From assembly GCF_900156655.1 (NCBI RefSeq), contig NZ_FTOG01000001.1, positions 558,001 through 622,000 of the forward strand: a stretch of 64,000 nucleotides of DNA, read 5' to 3'. Below, piece by piece: positions 45,501-53,241 of the stretch (position 1 is the first letter of the stretch; each line of letters opens with the position of its first letter). The notes beneath the pieces are model-generated. The model was not told the origin of the DNA and ran no database searches. It worked only from the letters and a program-made list of their open reading frames with translations. Source of the stretch: Rhodobacter aestuarii. Its GTDB lineage: Bacteria; Pseudomonadota; Alphaproteobacteria; Rhodobacterales; Rhodobacteraceae. The translations under genes and the position numbers were made by a program.

Positions 45501-45962
45501 CCACAAATCAACCTTGGCGTTCCTGTCATGATTCCAGAGGCTTATATACCCGATCTTGATGTGCGCTTGGGGCTTTACCGGCGCCTGTCGAGCCTGACCA
45601 CCAAGGTCGAACTGGAGGGGTTTGCCGCAGAACTGATTGACCGTTTTGGCCCGCTGCCGAAAGAAGTGAACACGCTTTTGCTGGTGGTGCGGATCAAGGC
45701 GATGTGCAAGCGCGCGATGATTATGCGCATGGATGCCGGGCCCAAAGGCGCCACGGTGCAGTTCCATAATGACAAGTTTCCGAACCCGGCGGGGTTGGTG
45801 GAATTTCTCACCGATCAGCGCGGACTTGCCAAAATCAACGGCAACAAGGTCGTGCTTCAGCGCGATTGGAAAAGCGACGCCGAGCGGATCAAGGGCGCGT
45901 TTGCGATTGCCCGCGATCTGGCCGAGAAGGTGCGCGACGGCAAGAAGGCCGCGAAGGGCTAA
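42519..45962 (+). CDS. mfd: transcription-repair coupling factor Mfd
   Basis: A 1147-aa translocase that removes stalled RNA polymerase at lesions and recruits UvrA. The N-terminal UvrB-like region is followed by the CarD-like RNA-polymerase-interacting domain (LSPGDLVVHVDHGVGRYKGL, about residue 480), a superfamily 2 helicase motor with Walker A GDVGFGKTEVAMR and the DEEQ box VIDEEQHFGVQHKERL, a TRG motif region, and the C-terminal D7 domain. The start is at ATG 42519 (a second ATG is two codons later); the track of open frame to 42429 runs through the previous gene. Confidence 0.96.
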   Translation: MVMEHFLLSGAPEGYDAKLLAKELARGQSVVHVARDDRRMEAMRAALAFFEPSAVVLTFPAWDCLPYDRVSPNPDISAARMATLAALASGAVPGPFVLLTTLSAATQRIPARDLVAGASFSARVGQRIDEKALKQFLVRMGFSPVGTVSEPGDYAIRGGIIDIYPPGESGPVRLDLFGDVLDGARRFDPVSQRTTEKLTAIDLAPVSEVILDDASITRFRQNYRVEFGAGGAEDPLYEAVSAGRKHAGMEHWLGFFHERLETLFSYLPEATVMLDDQTEPQRLVRWEGIADQYDTRREAMTRRDRLDTVYKPAPPDLLYLDSKGWEAELAGHRVLKLQVLPAPPGPGILNAEARIGRNFAPERQLENINLFSALKDHIQARLKLGPVVLASWSEGARERLKGLLEDEGLSGSVLINDARGIKGLSLAVWALDAGFEADGLTVISEQDVLGDRLVAKPRKKRKAENFLTEAQSLSPGDLVVHVDHGVGRYKGLETVSALGAPHECVLLEYAGGDRLYLPVENIELLSRYGHEEGLLDKLGGGAWQAKKAKLKERIRQIADRLMRIAAERLLRAAPMLEAPHHEWEAFAARFPYTETEDQLSAIEDVVTDLGSGRPMDRLVVGDVGFGKTEVAMRAAFIAAISGLQVAVIAPTTLLARQHYKTFAERFRGTPLTVRPLSRFVSAKEATKTREGLAEGTVDIVIGTHAVLAKSVKFRNLGLLVIDEEQHFGVQHKERLKEMRSEIHVLTLTATPIPRTLQLSLTGVRDLSIIGTPPVDRLAIRTYVSEFDAVTIREALLREHYRGGQSFYVVPRISDLAEVEEFLRSHVPEVSFITAHGQMAAGELDDRMNAFYDGKYDVLLATTIVESGLDIPTANTMVVHRADMFGLSQLYQIRGRVGRAKLRAYCYLTTKPRLPLTPQATKRLRLLGSLDSLGAGFNLASQDLDLRGAGNLLGEEQSGHIKEVGYELYQAMLEETISKLKSGELTEAGDDGDWSPQINLGVPVMIPEAYIPDLDVRLGLYRRLSSLTTKVELEGFAAELIDRFGPLPKEVNTLLLVVRIKAMCKRAMIMRMDAGPKGATVQFHNDKFPNPAGLVEFLTDQRGLAKINGNKVVLQRDWKSDAERIKGAFAIARDLAEKVRDGKKAAKG

Positions 45963-46095
45963 ACAGGCGGTTCCTTCGCGCGCCGAAGCCCGACGTAAGG
46001 TCAACCCTCATAGGGTTGCACCTCGGGGATGTATCATTTACGACTTTTATGTCGGTTTCGGCCGACCTTGTGAGCGTGCCTCTGCGCGCCTTGTG

Positions 46096-46127
46096 ACCGG
46101 CCGCCCTTGTGGCCGGTTGTTTTGCGG
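46096..46127 (+). terminator. hairpin with T-tract upstream of the quaternary-amine ABC operon
   Basis: ACCGGCC (46096-46102) pairs with GGCCGGT (46111-46117), followed by TGTTTTG. It is either the mfd terminator or part of the leader of the ABC operon. A second small dyad, AACCCT-CAT-AGGGTT, lies at 46003-46017. Confidence 0.55.
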
Positions 46128-46235
46128 CCCCGCGCCCCTTGGTGCTTGGGTGGGCCCAAAGAAATCAAACGGATTTCCGGCGCAAGCGGCGCGTCGGTCA
46201 TCGTCGAGAACAGCCGCAAAGACAGGAGAAAGCCC

Positions 46236-47237
46236 ATGACGAAGCGTTTCGCTTCTGCTTGGCTTGCCATGCCGCTCGCTGCTCTGGCCACTTCGGCCTG
46301 GGCCTCGGAGGAATGTGGCAACGTCAGTATCGCCGAAATGAACTGGGCCTCGGCGGGGGTCGCGGCACAGGTCGATAAAATCATTCTTGAACAGGGCTAT
46401 GGCTGCTCGGTTGAGCTGGTGGCGGGTGACACCATGCCGACCTTTACCTCGATGAACGAGAAGGGCGAGCCGGATATGGCGCCCGAATTGTGGGTGAATG
46501 CTGTGCGCACGCCGCTGGATGCGGCTGTGGGTGAGGGCCGCTTGGTGATTGCGGCGGAAATTCTGGAAGACGGCGGCGTCGAAGGCTGGTGGATTCCGAA
46601 ATATATTGCGGAAGCGCATCCGGAAATTGATAGCGTTCAGGCTGCGCTTGAACATCCTGAGTTGTTCCCTGCGCCGGAAGACCCCTCGGTCGGTGGCGTC
46701 TATAACTGCCCGTCGGGGTGGAACTGCCAGATTTCCACCGCGAACCTTTTTGCCGCGCTTGGGGCCGAGGACAAAGGCTTTGAGCTGATTGATACCGGCT
46801 CGGCTGCGGGGCTCGATGGCTCGATCGCCAATGCTTATGAGCGTGAGGCGGGGTGGCTTGGCTACTACTGGGCGCCGACCGCGATCTTGGGCAAATACGA
46901 GATGGTGCGTCTGTCCTTCGGCGTTGAAAACGACAAGGCCGAATGGGATGCCTGCACCGCAATTCCGGATTGCCCGGAGCCGAAAGTGAACTCCTATCCG
47001 GTGTCGGATGTGTTCACCGTCGTGACCAAGGAGTTTGCGGATAAAGCTGGCTTTGCAATGGATTACGTGGCGAAGCGTAAGTGGTCGAACGACACTGTCG
47101 GCAAGATCCTCGCGTGGATGGACGAAAACCAAGGCACCAACGAGGATGCGGCCTACCACTTCCTCGAAACCATGCCTGAGCTTTGGAAAACCTGGGTGCC
47201 GGAAGACGTTGCCCAGCGTGTTTCCGACGCGCTTTAA
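46236..47237 (+). CDS. ABC transporter substrate-binding protein (choline/glycine betaine type)
   Basis: A 333-aa periplasmic OpuAC/ProX-family binding protein with a signal peptide (MTKRFASAWLAMPLAALATSAWA). Trp/Tyr-rich stretches (EMNWASAGVAAQ, APELWVNAV, GWWIPKYIAE, WLGYYWAPTAI) fit an aromatic box for quaternary amines. The ATG at 46236 has AGGAG nine bases upstream and opens the signal peptide; the longer frame to 46107 is discounted. First gene of a binding protein - permease - ATPase - XRE operon. Ligand could be choline, glycine betaine or a related compound. Confidence 0.87.
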   Translation: MTKRFASAWLAMPLAALATSAWASEECGNVSIAEMNWASAGVAAQVDKIILEQGYGCSVELVAGDTMPTFTSMNEKGEPDMAPELWVNAVRTPLDAAVGEGRLVIAAEILEDGGVEGWWIPKYIAEAHPEIDSVQAALEHPELFPAPEDPSVGGVYNCPSGWNCQISTANLFAALGAEDKGFELIDTGSAAGLDGSIANAYEREAGWLGYYWAPTAILGKYEMVRLSFGVENDKAEWDACTAIPDCPEPKVNSYPVSDVFTVVTKEFADKAGFAMDYVAKRKWSNDTVGKILAWMDENQGTNEDAAYHFLETMPELWKTWVPEDVAQRVSDAL

Positions 47238-47256
47238 AAGCAGCTTGAGACTGTCG

Positions 47257-47280
47257 GCCGGGCCCTTGTTGGGGCCCGGC
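47257..47280 (+). repeat. intercistronic hairpin (binding protein / permease)
   Basis: GCCGGGCCC (47257-47265), loop TTGTTG, GGGCCCGGC (47272-47280): a perfect 9-bp stem with no U-tract. Such hairpins after a binding-protein gene commonly protect the upstream mRNA, giving more binding protein than permease. Confidence 0.7.
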
Positions 47281-47314
47281 TGATCCTCCCAAAAGAAAAA
47301 TAGAAAGGAACGGG

Positions 47315-48226
47315 ATGGCCTCTGGTTGTTGGAGCTTACCCGATGCCCTGTGCCACTTTCCGTCGCTGGAAAGCAGCACATTGCGCACGATGCGCAAAAC
47401 CGTTGACGGGGGGTTTCGTGACCTCGTCCGAACCTATTCCGACTGGATCGATGCCGCGACCGCGCCGCTGCAGGTGGCGCTGAACACGTTGGAAGATGCG
47501 TTCACCAACACGCCGTGGATCGTAGTGCTGGTGGTGCTTTTGGCGCTCGTTTGGGGCGCCTCGCGCGATTGGCGCATTGTGGTCGGCACCACGCTTGCGA
47601 TGCTGATGATCGGCTGGATGGACCTGTGGGATGACACGATGGTCACGCTGGCCATGGTCTCGGTCTGCACCGCAATCGCGGTGGTGATCGGTCTGCCGAT
47701 CGGCATTATCGCGGCCCGCTCGGACCGGATGCAAAAGATCGTCAACCCCGTGCTTGACGTGATGCAAACGCTGCCAAGCTTCGTTTACCTGATTCCGGTT
47801 GTGGTGATCTTTGGTATCGGCAAAGTGCCGGGCATGATCGCCGTGGTGATTTATGCCGTGCCGCCGATGATCCGCCTTACCAATTTGGGCATTCGCATGG
47901 TCGATGCCGAGGTACTCGAAGCGGCAGAGGCCTTTGGCTCTTCGGCGTGGCAAAAGCTGTGGAATGTGCAGTTGCCGCTCGCGCTGCCCGCGCTGATGAC
48001 CGGGGTGAACCAAACCATCATGATGTCACTCTCGATGGTGGTTGTCGCCTCGATGGTGGGCGTGGGCGGTCTGGGTAAGAACGTGTTGCAAGCGATCAAC
48101 AACCAGTTCTTCACGATGGGCTTCCTGAACGGCTTCGCGCTGGTGGCGATTGCGATCGTGTTTGACCGTGCCTCTCAGGCCTTTGGCCACCGTCTGCAAA
48201 AACACCGCGAGGTGCGCCATGACTGA
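47315..48226 (+). CDS. quaternary-amine ABC transporter permease (ProW-like)
   Basis: A 303-aa inner-membrane permease with about six helices and the typical EAA loop (EAAEAFGSSAWQKLWNVQLPLALPALMTGVNQT), which docks on the ATPase. The opening region TPWIVVLVVLLALVWGASRDW and DVMQTLPSFVYLIPVVVIFGIG match the ProW/ChoW type. The gene overlaps the ATPase gene by eight bases. An AAAGGA lies just before the start. Confidence 0.9.
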   Translation: MASGCWSLPDALCHFPSLESSTLRTMRKTVDGGFRDLVRTYSDWIDAATAPLQVALNTLEDAFTNTPWIVVLVVLLALVWGASRDWRIVVGTTLAMLMIGWMDLWDDTMVTLAMVSVCTAIAVVIGLPIGIIAARSDRMQKIVNPVLDVMQTLPSFVYLIPVVVIFGIGKVPGMIAVVIYAVPPMIRLTNLGIRMVDAEVLEAAEAFGSSAWQKLWNVQLPLALPALMTGVNQTIMMSLSMVVVASMVGVGGLGKNVLQAINNQFFTMGFLNGFALVAIAIVFDRASQAFGHRLQKHREVRHD

Positions 48227-49319
48227 TCAAACCGTCACTATCGCGGAAGAGGACGACAGCGTCCCCGCCGGCCCCGGTATCGAAATCAAGAACCTTTACA
48301 AGATCTTCGGGCCCGATCCTAAACGCTGGATCGGCGAAGTGAAAAAGGGGATGAGCAAAGAGGAACTCAACCGAAAGCACGGCCATGTGCTGGGGTTGAC
48401 GGATATTTCGCTCTCGATGCCGCCGGGCAAAATCACCGTGATCATGGGGCTTTCGGGCTCGGGCAAATCGACGCTCATTCGCCATGTGAACGGGCTGATC
48501 GCGCCCACGGCGGGCGAAATCATCTGCGACGATGCCGATGTTTGCCAAATGACCGAGCAAGAGCTGCGGCATTTCCGCCGGGCACGCACGGCGATGGTGT
48601 TCCAAAAGTTCGCGCTTTTGCCGCACCGCACCGTGCTCGAAAACACCTGCTACGGGCTCGATATTCAAGGCGTGCCGCGTGCCAAATCCGAACCTGAGGC
48701 GCGCCGTTGGATCGACCGTGTCGGGCTCAGGGGGTTTGAAGACAATTACCCCTCGCAGCTTTCGGGCGGGATGCAGCAACGCGTGGGGCTTGCGCGTGCG
48801 CTCACGACCGATGCCGATATCCTCTTGATGGACGAGGCGTTTTCTGCTCTGGATCCGCTGATCCGTCTGGATATGCAGGCGGTGCTGCTGGAGCTGCAGG
48901 AAGAGTTGCAGAAGACCATCGTCTTCATTACCCACGACCTTGACGAGGCGCTTCGCCTTGGCGATCGGATTGCGATCTTGCGAGATGGGCGGCTCGAACA
49001 GGTCGGTACAGGCCAGCAGATCGTGCAAAACCCTGCGAATGACTATGTCACGGCCTTCGTGCGCGAAGTGAACCGGGGCAGGGTGCTGCAAGCTGCCACA
49101 GTTGCACGGCCTCTTCCCGAGAGTAACCTTCCCGATATGAAGCTGTCTGGGAAACTTGTTCTCGAAGAGGCTGCCCGTCGGATGATTTCCGCCGGTGCAT
49201 CTGAGGCTTTGGTGGTGGGGGCACGGAATAACCCGCGTGGCGTGCTGAATGTGTCGGACGTTCTGGCCGCTATGGTGCAACCCACCGAAACGACTTCTTC
49301 TCAACCGAAGGGAGGTTAG
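48219..49319 (+). CDS. quaternary-amine ABC transporter ATP-binding protein (ProV/ChoV-like)
   Basis: A 366-aa ATPase with the ProV-type N-terminal extension (IFGPDPKRWIGEVKKGMSKEEL), Walker A GLSGSGKST, signature LSGGMQQRVGLARA, Walker B ILLMDEAFSALDP, and a C-terminal CBS-like region (about 305-355) typical of osmoregulated quaternary-amine importers. The ATG at 48219 lies inside the permease gene, eight bases before its end. The XRE regulator follows after three bases. Confidence 0.92.
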   Translation: MTDQTVTIAEEDDSVPAGPGIEIKNLYKIFGPDPKRWIGEVKKGMSKEELNRKHGHVLGLTDISLSMPPGKITVIMGLSGSGKSTLIRHVNGLIAPTAGEIICDDADVCQMTEQELRHFRRARTAMVFQKFALLPHRTVLENTCYGLDIQGVPRAKSEPEARRWIDRVGLRGFEDNYPSQLSGGMQQRVGLARALTTDADILLMDEAFSALDPLIRLDMQAVLLELQEELQKTIVFITHDLDEALRLGDRIAILRDGRLEQVGTGQQIVQNPANDYVTAFVREVNRGRVLQAATVARPLPESNLPDMKLSGKLVLEEAARRMISAGASEALVVGARNNPRGVLNVSDVLAAMVQPTETTSSQPKGG

Positions 49320-49322
49320 AGA

Positions 49323-49700
49323 ATGGACGCGGAAGATCCCGATCATTGGTTTGACGAGGCGGTAGCCACGTTTGGGGACCGGTTGTCTGCGGCGCGTGAT
49401 GCCGCAATGCACAGCCGCGCCTCGCTGGCCGAAAAACTGGGCGTGGCGCCCGATATCTATGACAGCTGGGAGGATGACTCGGCGATGCCGCGCGCCAACC
49501 AGATCCAGATGCTGTCGGGCATGCTGGGGGTGTCGCTCGCTTGGCTGCTGACAGGCGAAGGCCCGGGCATTCCGGCGCCGCATGATGCGGCCCAAGCCGA
49601 GGCAGAATTGGAACGTCTGACCGAAGACTTGCATGCGACGCAAGCCCGGATGGAACAACTTGAAGAGCGCGTCCGTCAGATGATGCTGCGCCTTGAGTGA
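49323..49700 (+). CDS. XRE family transcriptional regulator, last gene of the ABC operon
   Basis: A 125-aa protein with an N-terminal helix-turn-helix of the Cro/CI type (about residues 14-70: DRLSAARDAAMHSRASLAEKLGVAP..WEDDSAMPRANQIQMLSGMLGVSLAWLLTGEG) and a C-terminal coiled-coil-like segment (AEAELERLTEDLHATQARMEQLEERVRQM), probably for oligomerisation. There is no ligand domain. It starts three bases after the ATPase stop, so it is almost certainly co-transcribed and may control the operon. A strong terminator follows. Confidence 0.85.
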   Translation: MDAEDPDHWFDEAVATFGDRLSAARDAAMHSRASLAEKLGVAPDIYDSWEDDSAMPRANQIQMLSGMLGVSLAWLLTGEGPGIPAPHDAAQAEAELERLTEDLHATQARMEQLEERVRQMMLRLE

Positions 49701-49729
49701 GTTCTAAAAAGTTGCGTGTTTAAAATGCA

Positions 49730-49768
49730 TTACGGCGCGGTCCTTAACTGGATCGCGCCGTTTTTCTT
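49730..49768 (+). terminator. Rho-independent terminator after the ABC/XRE operon
   Basis: ACGGCGCGGTC (49732-49742) and GATCGCGCCGT (49751-49761) form an 11-bp stem with one wobble, followed by TTTTCTTTC. Confidence 0.88.
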
Positions 49769-49783
49769 TCATGTCTGGTGCGC

Positions 49784-51007
49784 TTAGCTCGGGTCGTCAG
49801 TGTAACCCATAATCAGGAACGCCAGCCCCGAACAGGTGAGCGTCGCAATCACCAAAGGCAGCGGTGTGCCGTTGAACATCAGCCCAATCGGCACCGCAAT
49901 CACCACAGCGCCGACGGTCGAAATCGCGGAGACGACCGAGGCCGTCATCCCCGCCAAATGCCCCATATGTTGCATCGCCAGCGCGTTCAGGTTGCCAAAG
50001 GTGATCCCCGCCATCATGAACACGGTGATCGACCAGAAAAACAGGAACACAAAGCCTGTGGGCGGGTTCACGGCCCCGGTCAGGATCAAGATCAGCATCG
50101 TGGCGGAAGAGCCCACTTGCAGCAAATAGGCCCCGCGCACGATCCGCTTCATGCCTAGCCGCATCACGAAAAACGCGTTGAACGCATTGCCGGTGCCAGC
50201 AATCACCGCCATCAGTGCAAACCAGCGTGGGAAGCTTTCGACCACGTCGAAAGCGGCAAAGATCTGCTGCGCACTCGAAAGCATGGCGAACATCTGCCCA
50301 AAGCCGAGCGTCAGCACCAAGATGTAAAGCCGCACCTCGCGGTTGCCCAAAACCTCTTTCGCCCCTGCAAGCAAATAGGTCGGGTGCAGCGGGCGGCGTT
50401 TGTCTTTCGCAAGCGTTTCGGGTTGGCGCAGGCTCAGCCATGTGAGGCCAATGATCGCAAATAGGATGAAGGCGTAAAAGACGCCGCGCCATCCGGCAAA
50501 ACCGATGATCATCTGCCCGGCCGAGGGGGCGAGCGCGGGCACCAAAATGAAAACCATCATGATAAAGGCCGTGACCTTTGCCATTTCGCGCCCGGCAAAC
50601 AAATCGCGCACTAAAGCCATCGGCACAATGCGCGGGGCGGCGGCGCCAAAACCTTGTAAAAACCGTGCCGCTAGAAGCACTTCGAGGCTTTGTGCCTGTG
50701 CGCCGATAAAGGCACCAATGATGAAAAACACCGCCCCAATCAGCAGCGTGGGCTTGCGGCCGATGGCATCCGAAAGCGGCCCTGTCAGGAAGGTGCCGAC
50801 CCCCATACCCGCCACGAAAGCGGTCAGCACAAGTTGCGCTCGGTTCACCGCCTCGGGGCTAAGTGACTGCGCAATTTCGGGCAGCGCGGGCAGCATCGCA
50901 TCAATGGAAAAGGCAACGGTGGCGGCCAAAAGCGCCATCATCGCGGTAAATTCCCAAACGGGCAGGCGGCGGATTTCGGTCTCCGCCGCGGGTGTTTTGT
51001 CAGTCAT
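49784..51007 (-). CDS. Bcr/CflA family MFS multidrug efflux transporter
   Basis: A 407-aa protein with about 12 membrane helices. MFS features include the motif GPLSDAIGRKPTLLIGAV (loop 2-3), FLQGFGAAAPRIVPMALVRDLF and the early FSIDAMLPALPEIA typical of Bcr/CflA proteins, which export bicyclomycin, chloramphenicol or other small molecules. It lies 29 bases after the DsbA-like gene on the same strand, so it may export something handled by the two enzymes upstream. The N-terminus is cytoplasmic and Glu/Pro-rich. Confidence 0.87.
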   Translation of the reverse strand: MTDKTPAAETEIRRLPVWEFTAMMALLAATVAFSIDAMLPALPEIAQSLSPEAVNRAQLVLTAFVAGMGVGTFLTGPLSDAIGRKPTLLIGAVFFIIGAFIGAQAQSLEVLLAARFLQGFGAAAPRIVPMALVRDLFAGREMAKVTAFIMMVFILVPALAPSAGQMIIGFAGWRGVFYAFILFAIIGLTWLSLRQPETLAKDKRRPLHPTYLLAGAKEVLGNREVRLYILVLTLGFGQMFAMLSSAQQIFAAFDVVESFPRWFALMAVIAGTGNAFNAFFVMRLGMKRIVRGAYLLQVGSSATMLILILTGAVNPPTGFVFLFFWSITVFMMAGITFGNLNALAMQHMGHLAGMTASVVSAISTVGAVVIAVPIGLMFNGTPLPLVIATLTCSGLAFLIMGYTDDPS

Positions 51008-51036
51008 TTTGGGCCTTTCGGGCGGGCTGAGCCGGA

Positions 51037-51663
51037 TCAGGCGGCGGAGATTTCGTCAATGACGTTTTGCCAGAATTCCGTACTCTGTGCACCCGTCACA
51101 ACATGCTGATTGGCGATGATAAAGCTCGGCACGGCAGTAATACCACGTTCGCGGGCATGCGCTTCGCGGTTCGCCACGGTATCGGCATCGGCCTCTGTAT
51201 CCAGCAGTCGTGCGATCACCGCACCATCAAGCCCGGCTTGGGTGGCGATGTCGCTTAGCACCTCGGGTGCGCCGATATCGCGCCCCTCGCGCCAATAGGC
51301 GCGCATCAGCGCCGCCATCACCGGGCTTTGCCGCCCCTCGATCCCCGCCCAATGCAATAGCCGCTGCGCATCGCGAGTGTTGGGCATGCGGGTGATTGCG
51401 GGCAGGTTCATCGCCACCCCCGTCGCCTGTGCAGCCTCGATTATCGGAACGTCCACGCGCTTCGCTTCGGCGGGGCCGAACCGCGCAATCAACCATGCGC
51501 CCCGGTCCATCCCGTCGGGCGGCAGACTTGGGTTGATTTCGAACGGATGCCATTCAATCGCAAAAGGATGATTGGGGCGTGTCTCTAGCGCGCGGTCCAG
51601 ATAGGTTTTGCCAAGGTAACAAAACGGGCAAGTGGGATCGGCAAAAATATCAAGCGTGATCAT
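51037..51663 (-). CDS. DsbA family oxidoreductase (FrnE / 2-hydroxychromene-2-carboxylate isomerase-like)
   Basis: A 208-aa cytoplasmic thioredoxin-fold protein. It starts MITLDIFADPTCPFCYLGKTYLDRAL with CPFC at 12-15, followed by the family stretch IEWHPFEINPSLPPDG and, near the end, GITAVPSFIIANQHVVTGAQ with the cis-Pro loop. There is no signal peptide. Relatives include the FrnE oxidoreductase and glutathione-dependent HCCA isomerase; the CxxC favours a redox role. The start overlaps the acyl-CoA ligase stop by four bases, so the two are coupled. Confidence 0.86.
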   Translation of the reverse strand: MITLDIFADPTCPFCYLGKTYLDRALETRPNHPFAIEWHPFEINPSLPPDGMDRGAWLIARFGPAEAKRVDVPIIEAAQATGVAMNLPAITRMPNTRDAQRLLHWAGIEGRQSPVMAALMRAYWREGRDIGAPEVLSDIATQAGLDGAVIARLLDTEADADTVANREAHARERGITAVPSFIIANQHVVTGAQSTEFWQNVIDEISAA

Positions 51664-53195
51664 TTGGTTGTGCCCCGTGGTTCAAGTTCTGGCCAGCTGT
51701 TGCGCAGGCTTTTGCGGTCGATCTTTCCATTGCGATTGTGCGGCAATTGGTCGAAATGTTGAAAGATCCGAGGTTGCTTGTAACGCGCCAGATGCGTGCT
51801 TGCATGGGCGGCCAAATCCTCGGCGCAGGCCGTGCCGGTATAGGCCAAGGCGATGAGCGATGTCTCTTCCGAGATCCGCAATTCCACCGCCGCAACCTCG
51901 CCCGCATCCGCGCAGGTGGTCATTGTGGCCTCCACTTCAAGCGGGCTGACGCGGAAGCCGCCCGCGTTCATCATATCATCATCGCGGCCCTGATAGGCGA
52001 TCGCGCCTTCGGGCGTCATCCGCACCATGTCGCCGGTGCGGAACCATTGGCCATCTTCGGTGAATTTGGCGCGGGCTTCGGTCTCAGCGCTCACATAGGT
52101 CAGGAACAGGCCCGGGTCGCTGCGATGCACCGCCAATTCGCCGGGCGCGCCGCGCGGGACGGGCGCGCCATCCTCGCCCAATACGGCGATATGGCGGCCC
52201 GGTTGCGGCCAGCCCATCGCGCCTTCGGGGGCGGGATGGTCGGGGCAAGACGAGATGAAGGTCGAGCATTCCGACATGCCAAGCGCTTCATAAATCGCCG
52301 TGCCTGTTGCCTCTGCCCAATGGGCGCGGGTGAGCGCAGGCAGCGCTTCCCCCGCACTCAATCCGTGCCGCAATTTGGGCAGGTCGAGCTTTGGGTGTTG
52401 CTTCAACATCTGCCGGTAAACACCTGGCACGCCTGCAAAGATCGTCGCATCAAACCGCTTGAGCAACAATGGCAATGTAGCAGGTGCAACGCCATCGGCC
52501 GGGATCAGCGCTGTGGCCCCAACCGACCACGGATCCATCAATCCGGTGCCCAAAGTATAGGTCCAGTTGAAGGCGCCCGCGTGCAAAAGCCGATCAGTTT
52601 CGTCCAAACCATACCAGCCCGCATGCATCATCTGCCGCGCCCAAATTGCGCGATGCGCATGGGCCACCGCGCGGGCGGTTCCAGAGGTGCCGGAGGTGAA
52701 AACGATATAGGCGAGCTCATCGGGCGCGCCCATCCGATAATCGCACGGCGGCAGCGCCTCATAGCCACGCAGCTCCGCCTCGGGGATGATCTTGGTGGCG
52801 CGCGTGGGCAGCGCAATCCTTTCGCCGGCAATCACCGCCGCCGGGGTAATTTGCGCGGCCATCTTGGTGATCTCTTCTTCCGTCAACTGCGCCGAGGTCG
52901 GTACCGGTACGAGCCCCGCTGTGATTGCCCCCAAAAAGGCCACCGGAAATTCGGGCGTGTTGCCGAGCCGCAAAAGTACCCGGTTCCCAGGCTGAAGCCC
53001 CGCTTGCAACAGCCCCGTGCCTGCGCCGCGCACGGCAGCGGCAAGACGGCCGTAAGACCACCGCTCGGCCCCTGTGGGGCGCAAGATTTGCAGCGCAGAT
53101 TTCTCGGCCAGCCGGTCGGCATGGGCCAGCACATGGGCTGCCATGTTGAAGGCAGCCGGCGGAGCGGGGAAAGAGGATACATGGACAGACAGCAT
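51660..53195 (-). CDS. AMP-dependent acyl-CoA synthetase/ligase
   Basis: A 511-aa ANL-superfamily enzyme. Landmarks are the P-loop VFTSGTSGTARAVAHAHRA, the A5-type EALGMSEC, the hinge region YQGRDDDMMNAGGFRVSPLEVE, and the catalytic Lys in RNGKIDRKSLR. The length and GAFNWTYTLGTGLMDPW segment resemble benzoate-CoA and medium-chain acyl-CoA ligases, but the substrate is unknown. The ATG at 53195 is 46 bases from the divergent regulator; the longer frame to 53441 would run across that regulator. First gene of a likely three-gene unit with the DsbA-like protein and MFS exporter. Confidence 0.87.
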   Translation of the reverse strand: MLSVHVSSFPAPPAAFNMAAHVLAHADRLAEKSALQILRPTGAERWSYGRLAAAVRGAGTGLLQAGLQPGNRVLLRLGNTPEFPVAFLGAITAGLVPVPTSAQLTEEEITKMAAQITPAAVIAGERIALPTRATKIIPEAELRGYEALPPCDYRMGAPDELAYIVFTSGTSGTARAVAHAHRAIWARQMMHAGWYGLDETDRLLHAGAFNWTYTLGTGLMDPWSVGATALIPADGVAPATLPLLLKRFDATIFAGVPGVYRQMLKQHPKLDLPKLRHGLSAGEALPALTRAHWAEATGTAIYEALGMSECSTFISSCPDHPAPEGAMGWPQPGRHIAVLGEDGAPVPRGAPGELAVHRSDPGLFLTYVSAETEARAKFTEDGQWFRTGDMVRMTPEGAIAYQGRDDDMMNAGGFRVSPLEVEATMTTCADAGEVAAVELRISEETSLIALAYTGTACAEDLAAHASTHLARYKQPRIFQHFDQLPHNRNGKIDRKSLRNSWPELEPRGTTK

Positions 53196-53241
53196 GCCCC
53201 CTGCTACGCCGCGAGAGGATGTGTTGCAAGCGGAGGGCGCG

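Noticed and set aside
46047-47381. 444-aa minus-strand frame over the binding-protein gene
   Set aside because: Antisense shadow of a signal-peptide-bearing binding protein.
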